DNA from: an uncultured Clostridia bacterium
Lineage (GTDB): Bacteria > Bacillota > Clostridia > Oscillospirales > Oscillospiraceae
Length of the DNA stretch: 34,759 nucleotides
Assembly (NCBI GenBank): GCA_946186375.1
Contig: CAMHMZ010000028.1
Coordinates: forward strand, 1 to 34,759
Direction: 5' to 3'
The notes below the pieces were generated by a model. The model was not told the origin of the DNA. It was given only the letters and a program-made list of their open reading frames with translations, and searched no databases. The position numbers and the translations under genes were made by a program. Shown in pieces: positions 23,060-31,021 of the stretch. How positions within the stretch are numbered: the stretch's first letter is position 1; each line of letters starts with the position of its first letter.

Positions 23060-24241
23060 TCAGTACTCGAGGTTCTTGTCGGTCTCCTTGGAGAAGACGT
23101 GGGCGACCTTGCCGTCGAAGCCGAAGTGCACGGTGTCGCCGATGTTGTAGTTGCCGGTCATGTCGATGGTCGGGACGATGATGATGACGTCGCGGCCGTT
23201 GGCATTGACGTGCAGGTGCACGGAGGAACCCATCATTTCGCTGACGTCCACGCGGGCGGCGATGCCCTTGTCGGCCACGTCCGTGTGCTCCGGACGCACG
23301 CCCAGGGTGATGGGCTGGCTCTGAACGTCGTTTTTCAGCAGGCGCTCTTCCTTCTCGGCGGACAGCTCCACGCGGTAGCCGTTCAAGTCGACGAAGTACT
23401 TGCTGCCCTCGCGCTTGAGCTCGGCGTCGAAGAAGTTCATGACGGGCATGCCGATGAAGCCGGCGACGAAGAGGTTGGCCGGGTGATTGAAAACTTCCTG
23501 CGGCGTGCCGATCTGCTGGATGTAGCCGTCCTTCATGATGACGATGCGGTCGCCCAGGGTCATGGCCTCGGTCTGGTCATGGGTGACGTACATGAAGGTG
23601 GTGTTGATGCGCTGACGCAGCTTGATGATCTCAGCGCGCATCTCGTTGCGCAGCTTTGCGTCGAGGTTGGACAGAGGCTCGTCCATCAGCATGACCTTCG
23701 GGTCACGCACGATGGCGCGGCCGATGGCGACACGCTGGCGCTGGCCGCCGGACAGAGCCTTGGGCTTGCGCTCGAGGTACTGGGTGATGTCGAGGATCTC
23801 GGCAGCCTCGCGGACCTTGCGGTCGATCTCGTCCTTCGGAGCGTGGCGCAGCTTCAGAGAGAAGGCCATGTTGTCGTACACGGTCATGTGGGGGTACAGG
23901 GCGTAGTTCTGGAAGACCATGGCGATGTCGCGGTCCTTCGGGGCCACGTCGTTCATCAGCTTGCCGTCGATGTACAGCTCGCCGCCGCTGATCTCTTCAA
24001 GACCGGCGACCATGCGCAGCGTGGTGGACTTGCCGCAGCCGGAGGGGCCGACCAGGACGATGAATTCCTTGTCCTTGATGTCCAGGCTGAACTGCTGGAC
24101 GGCAACGACGCCTTCATCGGTGATCTGGAGGTTGACTTTCTTCTTCTCGGGTTCGTCAGCCTTTTTCTTCTTGTTCTTCTTCTGCTCGCCGCTGATGAAG
24201 GGGTACACTTTCTTGATGTTTACCAGTCTGACTTCTGCCAT
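23060..24241 (-). CDS. MsmX/UgpC-type sugar ABC transporter ATP-binding protein
   Basis: A 393-residue cytosolic ATPase. Walker A is GPSGCGKST (about 65-73), the signature is [14 protein letters not shown], Walker B is [14 protein letters not shown] and the switch histidine is in THDQTEAM. The C-terminal ~130 residues are the TOBE/MalK regulatory domain. Between VYPF and AVQQF near residues 15-47 there is a Lys/Glu-rich insert of about 25 residues ([15 protein letters not shown]) absent from standard MsmX. It should energise the two permeases at 28875-30739. Start 24241 is chosen because [13 protein letters not shown] is the usual beginning and GGAG lies upstream; a longer frame to 24298 lacks family similarity. 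Confidence 0.93.
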   Translation of the reverse strand: MAEVRLVNIKKVYPFISGEQKKNKKKKADEPEKKKVNLQITDEGVVAVQQFSLDIKDKEFIVLVGPSGCGKSTTLRMVAGLEEISGGELYIDGKLMNDVAPKDRDIAMVFQNYALYPHMTVYDNMAFSLKLRHAPKDEIDRKVREAAEILDITQYLERKPKALSGGQRQRVAIGRAIVRDPKVMLMDEPLSNLDAKLRNEMRAEIIKLRQRINTTFMYVTHDQTEAMTLGDRIVIMKDGYIQQIGTPQEVFNHPANLFVAGFIGMPVMNFFDAELKREGSKYFVDLNGYRVELSAEKEERLLKNDVQSQPITLGVRPEHTDVADKGIAARVDVSEMMGSSVHLHVNANGRDVIIIVPTIDMTGNYNIGDTVHFGFDGKVAHVFSKETDKNLEY

Positions 24242-24373
24242 GTTTTTCGACTCCGCACACAGAGCCTCCGCTTGCTGTGTGCTCACGGTCAATCGCAAAG
24301 GACTGTACCGCGTTGCGACAGGTCTCCACGCTGCCGCAGCCCGAGCCTGGGCCGGTTTTTATCCTCCTTTTTT

Positions 24374-24414
24374 CACGGCTGGCCCACCATGGTTGTGGAG
24401 TGGTGGGGGCCGTG
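24374..24414. other. hairpin between fructokinase and ATPase genes
   Basis: CACGGC...CCCACCA (24374-24390) pairs with TGGTGGGGGCCGTG (24401-24414) with a small bulge. Read leftwards no T-run follows, so it is more likely an mRNA processing or stabilising structure within the 182-base gap than a terminator. Confidence 0.45.
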
Positions 24415-24423
24415 GAAATTACA

Positions 24424-25392
24424 TCAATGATTGTCCAGGATCTCCTGGACCTGCTCGCGCTCCGGCATGGAGCGGATCGCGCCCTTTTTCGTGGTGACGA
24501 GATAGGCCGCGGCGTTGGCAAAGCGCAGCATCTCCGTGAGCTTCTTCTCGCTCAGAGCGTCCATACCGTTGTCCAGAACGAAGTTCAGCACGCTCGCGCA
24601 GAAGGTGTCGCCCGCGCCGGTGGTCTCGATCGTGCCGCCCAGCCTGAAGCTCGGGACGAACACGCGCTTGTTTTCATAATAGCTGTAGCTGCCGTCGGCG
24701 CCGGCGGTGACGTTGAAGAGGCGGATGTTGGGGTAGGCCGCGCGCAGCTTGGCCGCGCCGCGGTCGAAATCCGTCTCGCCGGTCATGAACTCCAGCTCAT
24801 TGTCCGCGATCTTCAGCACGTCGCAGCGGCCCAGGCCCCAGGCGATCTGCTCGCGCGCCTCCTCCAGGCTGTGCCACAGAGGCGGGCGGAGATTCGGGTC
24901 GAAGGAGATGATCGCCCCGGCCTCTTTGGCCAGGTTCACGGCCTTGCGCGTGGCAAGCCGCACCTCCGGATGCGTCATGGACAGGGTGCCGAAGTGGAAG
25001 ATCTTCGTGCTTCTGAGCGCCTCCTGCGGCAGCTCATTGGCGCGCAGCATCATGTCGGCGCCGGGCTCGCGGTAGAAGGAGAAGTCGCGGTCGCCGTTCG
25101 GGAAGGTCTTGACGAAGGCGAGGGTCGTGTGCACGAAGGCATCCTCCAGCAGATAGTCCATGCAGATCCCGGCGCCCGCCGCCGCCTCGCGCAGCTGTGT
25201 GCCGAACATATCCTTGCCGACCTTGCCGACGAAGGCGGTGCGCCGGCCCAGCTTTGCGAGCATGGCCAGCACGTTGCAGGGCGCGCCGCCGGGATTGGCC
25301 TCGAAAAGGGGGTTGCCCTGACCGCTTGTGCCGTTTTCCGTAAAGTCGATGAGAAGCTCGCCCAGCGCGAGCACATCAAAGCGCTTTTCCAT
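24424..25392 (-). CDS. scrK: fructokinase (PfkB/ribokinase family)
   Basis: A 322-residue protein. The N-terminal substrate part begins DVLALGELLIDF and continues with EANPGGAPCNVLAMLAKLG and VGKVGKDMFG. The C-terminal nucleotide-binding signature TTGAGDTFCAS carries the catalytic Asp. FDPNLRPPLW is the other PfkB hallmark. It phosphorylates fructose to fructose 6-phosphate with ATP. The gene starts 3 bases after the stop of the GH32 gene, so the two form one operon, and fructose released by GH32 is the evident substrate. A kinase for another ketose cannot be excluded by sequence alone. Confidence 0.92.
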   Translation of the reverse strand: MEKRFDVLALGELLIDFTENGTSGQGNPLFEANPGGAPCNVLAMLAKLGRRTAFVGKVGKDMFGTQLREAAAGAGICMDYLLEDAFVHTTLAFVKTFPNGDRDFSFYREPGADMMLRANELPQEALRSTKIFHFGTLSMTHPEVRLATRKAVNLAKEAGAIISFDPNLRPPLWHSLEEAREQIAWGLGRCDVLKIADNELEFMTGETDFDRGAAKLRAAYPNIRLFNVTAGADGSYSYYENKRVFVPSFRLGGTIETTGAGDTFCASVLNFVLDNGMDALSEKKLTEMLRFANAAAYLVTTKKGAIRSMPEREQVQEILDNH

Positions 25393-25395
25393 AGC

Positions 25396-26880
25396 TCAAC
25401 CCAGCTCCAGCTCGTATTTTTCCACGTCCACCAGCACGCTTCCGTCGGAGGAGAAGCTCACGGCGCTGGCCTGCTCGGGCGTATAGAGAACGAAGGAGGC
25501 GGCCTGTTCGCCGTCGTTGATGAAGACCTCAAGGCTGTAGCGGTCCATGATGACGCGCATTTTCAGCACGCCGCCGCGCAGCTGCACGGGAAATTCCCGG
25601 ATGTTGACGATGTCATGGGGAAAGCCGCTGTGTGTGCGGTCGACCTTGATGGTGCCGGTCTCGGGCCGGTAGCGGATGAAGGTGAAGTGCTCGCCGTCCC
25701 GTGCCACGTACAGGCGGAACCACTTGTACATGCTGTTTTCGTTGCCGGGGCGCACCGTGACGGTCATGTCGAGATAGCGTCCGCTGATGCCGCGCAGGCT
25801 GGTCTCGCCGTTAATGAGCACGTTGTGATAGTCGATCTTGACGCCGCGGTAGTTCTCCAGCTCGCGCACGGGCTCCTGGCAGAGGCGGCCGTTTCGCACG
25901 CTGAGCTCACGCGGTACCGTCATCTGGCCCATGAAGCGCAGCTCGGAGGGCTTGCAGGAGGAGGTCTCCCAGTTCTGCATCCAGCCGATCATCACGCGGC
26001 GCCCGTCCTCGGTCAGCAGGGTCTGCGGCGCATAGAAGTCCAGGCCGTAGTCGATGGCCTGCACGTTCTCGCGTTCGAGATGATGGTGCTTTTTATCGAA
26101 GGAGCCGATCAGACAGACGTTGGCGTTGCCGGGGTGGAACTCCAGCCCGATCGCCGCCATCTCCTGCGGACTGACAAGCAAAACGTCCTTCCCGTCGAGG
26201 CGGAAGAAATCAGGGCACTCCCACATGCGGCCGTACTGGTTGTGGCAGGCCGAGAGGACGTTCAGATATTCCCAGTTTTTCGCGTCCTCGCTCCGATAGA
26301 GGAGGATCGTGCCGCTCCCGTCCGGGCCTCGGTTGCCGATGACGGCGTAATAACGGTCGCCCTCGCGCCAGATCTTCGGGTCGCGGAAATCGTGGACGCT
26401 GCCGCCCTCGGGCAGCAGGCTCTCGTCGATAAAGGGGTTGCCGTCGAGCTTTTCATAGTCCACGCCGTCGCCGATGGCCAGGCACTGAGTCTGGAAGGAC
26501 TCGATCATGCCGTTGCGGCGGCGGATGTTGCGCACGCCCGTGTACATCAGCAGGTGCCGCCCGTCCGGCGTCTCCACGGCGCTGCCGGAGAAGCAGCCGT
26601 CGCGGTCGTAGTCCTCGTCGGGCGCGAGCGCGGCAGGCAGCCGCTCCCAGCGGATGAAGTCACGCGTTTTGACGTGACCCCAGTGCATGGGGCCCCATTT
26701 GGTGTCATAAGGGTAATACTGGAAAAACAGGTGATATTCGCCCTTGTAGGGGGCGAAGCCGTTCGGGTCGTTGATCCAGCCGATCCCGCCGGTCACGTGA
26801 AATTTCGGTTGTTCGGAGCTGGTGTAGGGAAGATATTTCTTCTCAAAGTCGCGCGCCTTCTGCAGCATTTTGCTGGTCAT
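25396..26880 (-). CDS. scrB: GH32 beta-fructofuranosidase / sucrose or fructo-oligosaccharide hydrolase
   Basis: A 494-residue cytosolic protein. The five-bladed propeller shows GWINDPNG with nucleophile Asp38, FFQYYPYDTKWGPMHWGH, FRDPKIW with the transition-state Asp, and WECPDFF with the acid/base Glu. A C-terminal beta-sandwich follows. It cuts sucrose, sucrose 6-phosphate or fructo-oligosaccharides. Because the uptake system here is an ABC transporter and not a PTS, the non-phosphorylated forms are more likely. It is first in an operon with the fructokinase and has its own promoter at 26961-26989. Confidence 0.93.
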   Translation of the reverse strand: MTSKMLQKARDFEKKYLPYTSSEQPKFHVTGGIGWINDPNGFAPYKGEYHLFFQYYPYDTKWGPMHWGHVKTRDFIRWERLPAALAPDEDYDRDGCFSGSAVETPDGRHLLMYTGVRNIRRRNGMIESFQTQCLAIGDGVDYEKLDGNPFIDESLLPEGGSVHDFRDPKIWREGDRYYAVIGNRGPDGSGTILLYRSEDAKNWEYLNVLSACHNQYGRMWECPDFFRLDGKDVLLVSPQEMAAIGLEFHPGNANVCLIGSFDKKHHHLERENVQAIDYGLDFYAPQTLLTEDGRRVMIGWMQNWETSSCKPSELRFMGQMTVPRELSVRNGRLCQEPVRELENYRGVKIDYHNVLINGETSLRGISGRYLDMTVTVRPGNENSMYKWFRLYVARDGEHFTFIRYRPETGTIKVDRTHSGFPHDIVNIREFPVQLRGGVLKMRVIMDRYSLEVFINDGEQAASFVLYTPEQASAVSFSSDGSVLVDVEKYELELG

Positions 26881-26960
26881 ATCGTATTCTCCTGCATGAA
26901 TGAATTGGTGGAATGAGGATCCTCTGATCCGCGTCTTCCCAGCTCGCTCCGTGATGCTTT

Positions 26961-26999
26961 ATTGTACCACAAGGAAAACGGTCGGTCAACGGTTTCGCG
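26961..26999 (-). promoter_or_regulatory. promoter of the GH32-fructokinase operon with possible operator
   Basis: Leftward TTGACC (26989-26984), exactly 17 bases, TACAAT (26966-26961). The sequence around the -35 (about 26974-26996) is an imperfect palindrome GAAAnCGnT...AnCGnTTTC and also holds two ACCGTT direct repeats, so a repressor could bind here. It lacks the TTTGCACA element seen upstream of the permease operon. Confidence 0.65.
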
Positions 27000-27017
27000 G
27001 CTTTGAAGAGGGACTTT

Positions 27018-27089
27018 GGCAGAGAGAAAGGTTTTCCCGGGGAAAGCCCTTCTCTCTGCCCATCCGCACCGCCGAAGCGGTGCGGATGG
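27018..27089. other. tandem strong hairpins between solute-binding protein and GH32 genes
   Basis: Hairpin 1: CCATCCGCACCGC (27060-27072) and GCGGTGCGGATGG (27077-27089), a perfect 13-base stem; on the leftward transcript its loop is TTCG. Hairpin 2: GGCAGAGAGAAAGG (27018-27031) and CCCTTCTCTCTGCC (27047-27060), which shares base 27060 with hairpin 1. No T-run follows either one on the transcript. They probably protect the 3' end of the binding-protein mRNA or pause RNA polymerase. Confidence 0.7.
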
Positions 27090-27100
27090 TTGATCGAGTG

Positions 27101-28816
27101 TTATTTTGCGAGCAGAGCAGCGTCAGAAGAGGCGTCCACGTACTTCTGGAAGATGGCCAGGAGCTGATCCAGCTTGTAAGCCTGCAGATCGCTCTGGAGC
27201 TTATTCCAGTCAGCGTCGGAGAAGCCGTTCATGATCGCGTTGGCACGGGCGGTCTCGATGCACTTGTCGATATCGGCAAGCAGGTTGGAGATCTCCTTGG
27301 TGTCGTCAGAGGACATCAGCACGTTCGGGAAGACGTACTTGGTGTGCATGTCGGGAGTGTAGATGTCCTTGATCCAGTTCAGACGATACAGAGCATCGTC
27401 GGGGCAGGTGACGTACACGCCGTAGTAGCTGTCGAGAACAGCCAGAGGACCGTCGACCATCTCGGCCTCGCGGACCTCAACAGGAGAGTGGTCGCCCAGG
27501 TCGGCGTGCTGGAGCATGGGTTCGCCCTTGTCGTTGGTGCCCATCACGAAGATGTCGAAGCCGTCATCTTCGCCGTAGGTGCCCCAGTTGTTCTGAGGAG
27601 ACTGGAGAGGAGCGTACATCTGGTCGAGCCAGGCGCAGATCAGAGCGGGGTTCTTGGCGTTGGCGGTGAGAACAGCGCCGCGGCCGCGGTCAAAGCCGGA
27701 GGTGAGGGAGCCGGTGTTGGGGGTGAGGTTCACGGTGTCAGCCTTCAGCATGGGCAGCGGAGCCCAGCCGGCCGTGCCGTTCTGGATGTCAGCCATGGTC
27801 AGACCGACGATGTTGGCAACGTCCCAGGAGAAGCAGACGCCGTAGCGGCCGGACTTGCCCTTGGCGACATAGGTGCTCCACTCCTGCGTGAAGGCATCGG
27901 GGTCGAACAGGCCCTCGGTGTAGAGCTTGTGGAGCCATTCCACGCCCTTGCGCCAGCCATCGGTGGTGGCAGCGCAGATGACCTGCTTGTCGTCGGTGAT
28001 GACGATGTGGCGCCAGTCGTCGGGATCGCCATAGCCTTCGCCGAAGCCGTTGCAGAGCACACGGCAGTCCTCATTGCCGCCGTTGACGATGCAGGCCAGG
28101 GGAATGATGTCGCCATCGATGTTGAAGTGCTCCTTGAGGGCGGGGGCATTATCGCGGAAGGCGATCAGAACCTGCTCGAACTCGTCAACGGTCTTGGGCA
28201 TGTCGAGCTTGAGGAAGTCCAGCCACGCGGTGTTGATGAAGGGCATGTTGCCGATGGTCTGGATGGCAGTCTTGCCGACGCCCAGCTGCTCGATCCAGGG
28301 CAGCGTCCAGATGTGGCCGTTCTCATCGGTGCACATATCCTTGTACTCGGGAGCCTGCTCGAAGACCTTGGTGAGGTTCGGCATGAGTTCGGGAGTGATG
28401 TACTCCTCGAGCGGGATGATGACGCCCTGCTTGGCGTACTTCAGGATATCGGCGTCGCCAAGACCGGCCGGGTTGATGAACTCGGGCAGGGTCTTGATGT
28501 TGGCCATCTCGAGCGCGATCTTGTCGCCCCACTGGTCGCCCTGGATGGCTTTCCAGTTGACGTGGACGTTGGTCGCTTCCTCGAGGCGCTTGTAGATGGT
28601 GCGGTTGTTGGGGTCAGACTCGGTGTTGGCCGGGAATCTGGTCAGACCAGAGATCTCGACCTTCTCGGCCAGGGGGAAGGTGTAGCCGCCCTCGGGCACG
28701 TCCACGGGCGCGGAAGCAGCGCCGCCGCCGGCATTGCCGGAGCCGCCGCAGCCGGCCAGCAGAGAAGCCGCCATGGCAAGCGCCAGGACGAGGACCATGA
28801 GTTTGCGAAGCTTCAT
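27101..28816 (-). CDS. ABC transporter sugar-binding lipoprotein (LplA-like, extracellular)
   Basis: A 571-residue protein. The signal peptide ends in the lipobox LLAGCGG with Cys23, followed by a Gly/Ser/Ala linker. The mature part resembles family 1 solute-binding proteins of the LplA/YtcQ type found with LplB/LplC permeases. Start 28816 is chosen because AAAGGAG sits upstream; an in-frame ATG at 28834 overlaps that site. It lies 58 bases after the second permease and shares its direction. The enzymes next to it suggest sucrose or fructo-oligosaccharides as ligand; this is inferred from context. Confidence 0.9.
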   Translation of the reverse strand: MKLRKLMVLVLALAMAASLLAGCGGSGNAGGGAASAPVDVPEGGYTFPLAEKVEISGLTRFPANTESDPNNRTIYKRLEEATNVHVNWKAIQGDQWGDKIALEMANIKTLPEFINPAGLGDADILKYAKQGVIIPLEEYITPELMPNLTKVFEQAPEYKDMCTDENGHIWTLPWIEQLGVGKTAIQTIGNMPFINTAWLDFLKLDMPKTVDEFEQVLIAFRDNAPALKEHFNIDGDIIPLACIVNGGNEDCRVLCNGFGEGYGDPDDWRHIVITDDKQVICAATTDGWRKGVEWLHKLYTEGLFDPDAFTQEWSTYVAKGKSGRYGVCFSWDVANIVGLTMADIQNGTAGWAPLPMLKADTVNLTPNTGSLTSGFDRGRGAVLTANAKNPALICAWLDQMYAPLQSPQNNWGTYGEDDGFDIFVMGTNDKGEPMLQHADLGDHSPVEVREAEMVDGPLAVLDSYYGVYVTCPDDALYRLNWIKDIYTPDMHTKYVFPNVLMSSDDTKEISNLLADIDKCIETARANAIMNGFSDADWNKLQSDLQAYKLDQLLAIFQKYVDASSDAALLAK

Positions 28817-28874
28817 GTTGTTTCTCCTTTTCATTTTGGTAAATATTGTTCAGCGTTTTCACGCGTGAGCACGA

Positions 28875-29780
28875 TCAGCCTTTGACGGCGCCGGCCATAA
28901 TGCCGTTGTCAAAGTACTTCTGGAAGAAGGGGTACATGATCATCAGCGGCAGGGAGGAGATGATGATCGTGGCGTACTTCAGCAGCTCTGCCAGCTGGGC
29001 GCGGGCGGCGGTGGACTGCATGTCGGACACCATGCCGGGCTGGGGCTGGCTCTGGATCAGGATGGCGCGCAGCACCAGCTGCAGCGGCTGCTTCGAGGCG
29101 CTGTTGAGGTAGATCATGGCGTCGAAGTAGCTGTTCCACATACCGACGAACTGCCACATGGAAATGGTGGCGATGATCGGCGTGCAGACGGGCAGCAGGA
29201 TGCGGAAGAAGTAGATCATCTCGGTAGCGCCGTCGATCTCGGCGGCCTCCTGCAGGTCGCGCGGGATGCCCATGTAGTAGGTGCGGGCGATGATCATGTT
29301 CCACACGCTGAAGGCGCCCGGGATGAGGATCGCCCAGATGGTGTCCAGCATGCCGAGGTTGGCGATCAGCAGGTAGGTCGGGATCAGGCCGCCGCCGAAG
29401 AACATGGTGATGACGAAGATGGTGTTGAAGAAGCCGCGGCCCTTGAAGTCGGCACGGGACATCGGGTAGGCAGCCAGCAGGGTGACCACGACGGAGATGA
29501 TCGTGAACAGGACCGAGTAGATCAGCGCGTTTTTGAAGCCGACCCAGATCTGGCTGTTGCTGAGAACGCGCTCATAGGCCGTCGCCGTCCACTTCGAGAA
29601 GTCGAAGCTCAGGCCGCTGTTCTGCAGCGTGACCGGGTCGACGAAGGAGGCCAGGATGATGTACACGACCGGGATGATGATCGCGCAGATGAAGAGGCCG
29701 AGGATGATGTAGCCGATGATCAGTATGACCTTATCGCCAGTCGGCTGCTTGGCGAACTCGCTTTTCTTTTTCGTTTTCAC
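28875..29780 (-). CDS. sugar ABC transporter permease (LplC/MalG type)
   Basis: A 301-residue membrane protein with six hydrophobic segments; the first is ILIIGYIILGLFICAIIIPV. The EAA loop that contacts the ATPase is LQEAAEIDGATEMIYFFRIL, followed by LPVCTPIIATI. The N-terminal tail is basic. It lies 14 bases after the partner permease and forms the channel with it. Confidence 0.93.
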   Translation of the reverse strand: MKTKKKSEFAKQPTGDKVILIIGYIILGLFICAIIIPVVYIILASFVDPVTLQNSGLSFDFSKWTATAYERVLSNSQIWVGFKNALIYSVLFTIISVVVTLLAAYPMSRADFKGRGFFNTIFVITMFFGGGLIPTYLLIANLGMLDTIWAILIPGAFSVWNMIIARTYYMGIPRDLQEAAEIDGATEMIYFFRILLPVCTPIIATISMWQFVGMWNSYFDAMIYLNSASKQPLQLVLRAILIQSQPQPGMVSDMQSTAARAQLAELLKYATIIISSLPLMIMYPFFQKYFDNGIMAGAVKG

Positions 29781-29794
29781 AGCATGCCCTCCTC

Positions 29795-30739
29795 TTAAAT
29801 TCCCTTGCCGTCGTTCATTTTCTTGACGAGGGCATTCATGGTGACAAGCAGGATCACGTTGATGACCGTGTTGAAGAGACCGACGGCGGTGGAGAAGCCG
29901 TAGTCGCCGTCCAGAAGGCCCTTCTTGTACACGTAGGTGGAGATGATTTCGGAAGCGTTCAGGTTCAGGTCGGTCTGCAGAGCGTAGGCCTTCTCAAAGC
30001 CGACGGACATGATGTTGCCGACGGACATGATGAACTGGATCAGCACCGTGTCCTTGATGGCGGGCCACTCAACAGCCTTGATCTGCTGGATGATGTTGGC
30101 GCCGTCGATGACGGCGGCTTCCTTCAGCTCCTTGCTGGCGTTGGAGAGGGCGGCCGTGTAAATGATGGAGGCCCAGCCTGCGCCCTGCCAGATGCCGGAG
30201 GCGATGTAGATCGTGCGGAAGGCCGAGGGCATGGTCATGAAGTTGGTGGAGGTGCCCAGGAGCATGTTGATCATGCCGGTGGGGGCCAGCATGATGCGCA
30301 CGATACCACAGAGGACGATGACAGAGATGAAGTTGGGCATGTACAGCACCAGCTGGATCCTCTGCTTGGTCTTCGTCGAAAGGATGCGGTTGAGCAGGAA
30401 GGCCAGCAGGATCGGGGCCGGGAAGCCCCACAGCAGGCCGAACACGCTCAGCTTGAGGGTATTCATGAGGTAGCGCAGGAAGTCCGGGGACGACAGGAAG
30501 CGCTTGAAGTGATCAAAGCCGACCCACTCGCTGGCCAGAATACCTCGGATGGGGTTGTACTCCGTGAAGGCGATCAGGATGCCGCCCATCGGGATGTACC
30601 GGAAGATCACCGTCAGCGCGAACGCGGGCAGCATGAACAGTACGTACAGCTGCCAATGCTGACGGAGATAAACCATGGTGTTGTGCAGCGTGCTTCCGCC
30701 CTCCCTGACGGCGGAGGCATTCGCAGGGGTCTTGCTCAT
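29795..30739 (-). CDS. sugar ABC transporter permease (LplB/YtcP type)
   Basis: A 314-residue membrane protein with about six hydrophobic segments and the EAA loop KELKEAAVIDGANIIQQIKA. Start 30739 is supported by AAGGAGG five bases ahead; a longer frame to 30790 would begin inside the repeat-rich control region. It is first in the leftward transport operon. Confidence 0.93.
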   Translation of the reverse strand: MSKTPANASAVREGGSTLHNTMVYLRQHWQLYVLFMLPAFALTVIFRYIPMGGILIAFTEYNPIRGILASEWVGFDHFKRFLSSPDFLRYLMNTLKLSVFGLLWGFPAPILLAFLLNRILSTKTKQRIQLVLYMPNFISVIVLCGIVRIMLAPTGMINMLLGTSTNFMTMPSAFRTIYIASGIWQGAGWASIIYTAALSNASKELKEAAVIDGANIIQQIKAVEWPAIKDTVLIQFIMSVGNIMSVGFEKAYALQTDLNLNASEIISTYVYKKGLLDGDYGFSTAVGLFNTVINVILLVTMNALVKKMNDGKGI

Positions 30740-30781
30740 AGAATTCCTCCTTTTCTCGGTTCTCAGGCGCAAAATGGTGCA

Positions 30782-30790
30782 TTTGCACAC
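30782..30790. promoter_or_regulatory. TTTGCACAC element 1, downstream of the transport promoter
   Basis: TTTGCACAC lies about 20 bases inside the predicted leftward transcript of the permease operon. With the preceding GTGCA it also makes a small inverted repeat (GTGCA, TT, TGCAC at 30777-30788). A repressor bound here would block elongation. Confidence 0.5.
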
Positions 30791-30814
30791 ATGAGAGCAG
30801 ACTGATACAGGCTC

Positions 30815-30844
30815 AGTTTAGCATTTGCCCTCTTTTCTTGTCAA
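30815..30844 (-). promoter_or_regulatory. promoter of the sugar ABC transport operon
   Basis: Leftward TTGACA (30844-30839), 18 bases and TAAACT (30820-30815). A degenerate copy of the repeat (TTTGCCCTC at 30823-30831) lies in the spacer, and full copies flank the promoter on both sides. Confidence 0.6.
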
Positions 30845-30857
30845 CACAGATTTTGCG

Positions 30858-30941
30858 TTTGCACACGATTTGTCGTTTTGATCAATTTTGGACGGGTATA
30901 ATCAGCAGTTTGCACAGTTTGAGAAGTTTACATTTGCACAC
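30858..30941. promoter_or_regulatory. TTTGCACA direct repeats 2-4 (candidate LacI-type operators)
   Basis: TTTGCACAC at 30858-30866, TTTGCACAG at 30909-30917 and TTTGCACAC at 30933-30941 all read in the same direction and are followed by T-rich bases. A reversed copy, GTGTGCA, overlaps the start of the regulator gene (31014-31020). They lie between the divergent LacI-type gene and the transport operon and are the natural candidates for its binding sites. Confidence 0.55.
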
Positions 30942-30960
30942 TTTTCCGAGCGGCGCTTAT

Positions 30961-30990
30961 TTGACTTCTTCTCCCCGGATATGGTACACT
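30961..30990 (+). promoter_or_regulatory. promoter of the LacI-type regulator operon
   Basis: TTGACT (30961-30966), 18 bases, TACACT (30985-30990). It lies 20 bases right of the last TTTGCACAC copy. A TATAAT at 30896-30901 lacks a well-placed -35. Confidence 0.5.
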
Positions 30991-31021
30991 TTATGTAATC
31001 AAAAGAAACGGATGTGTGCAG

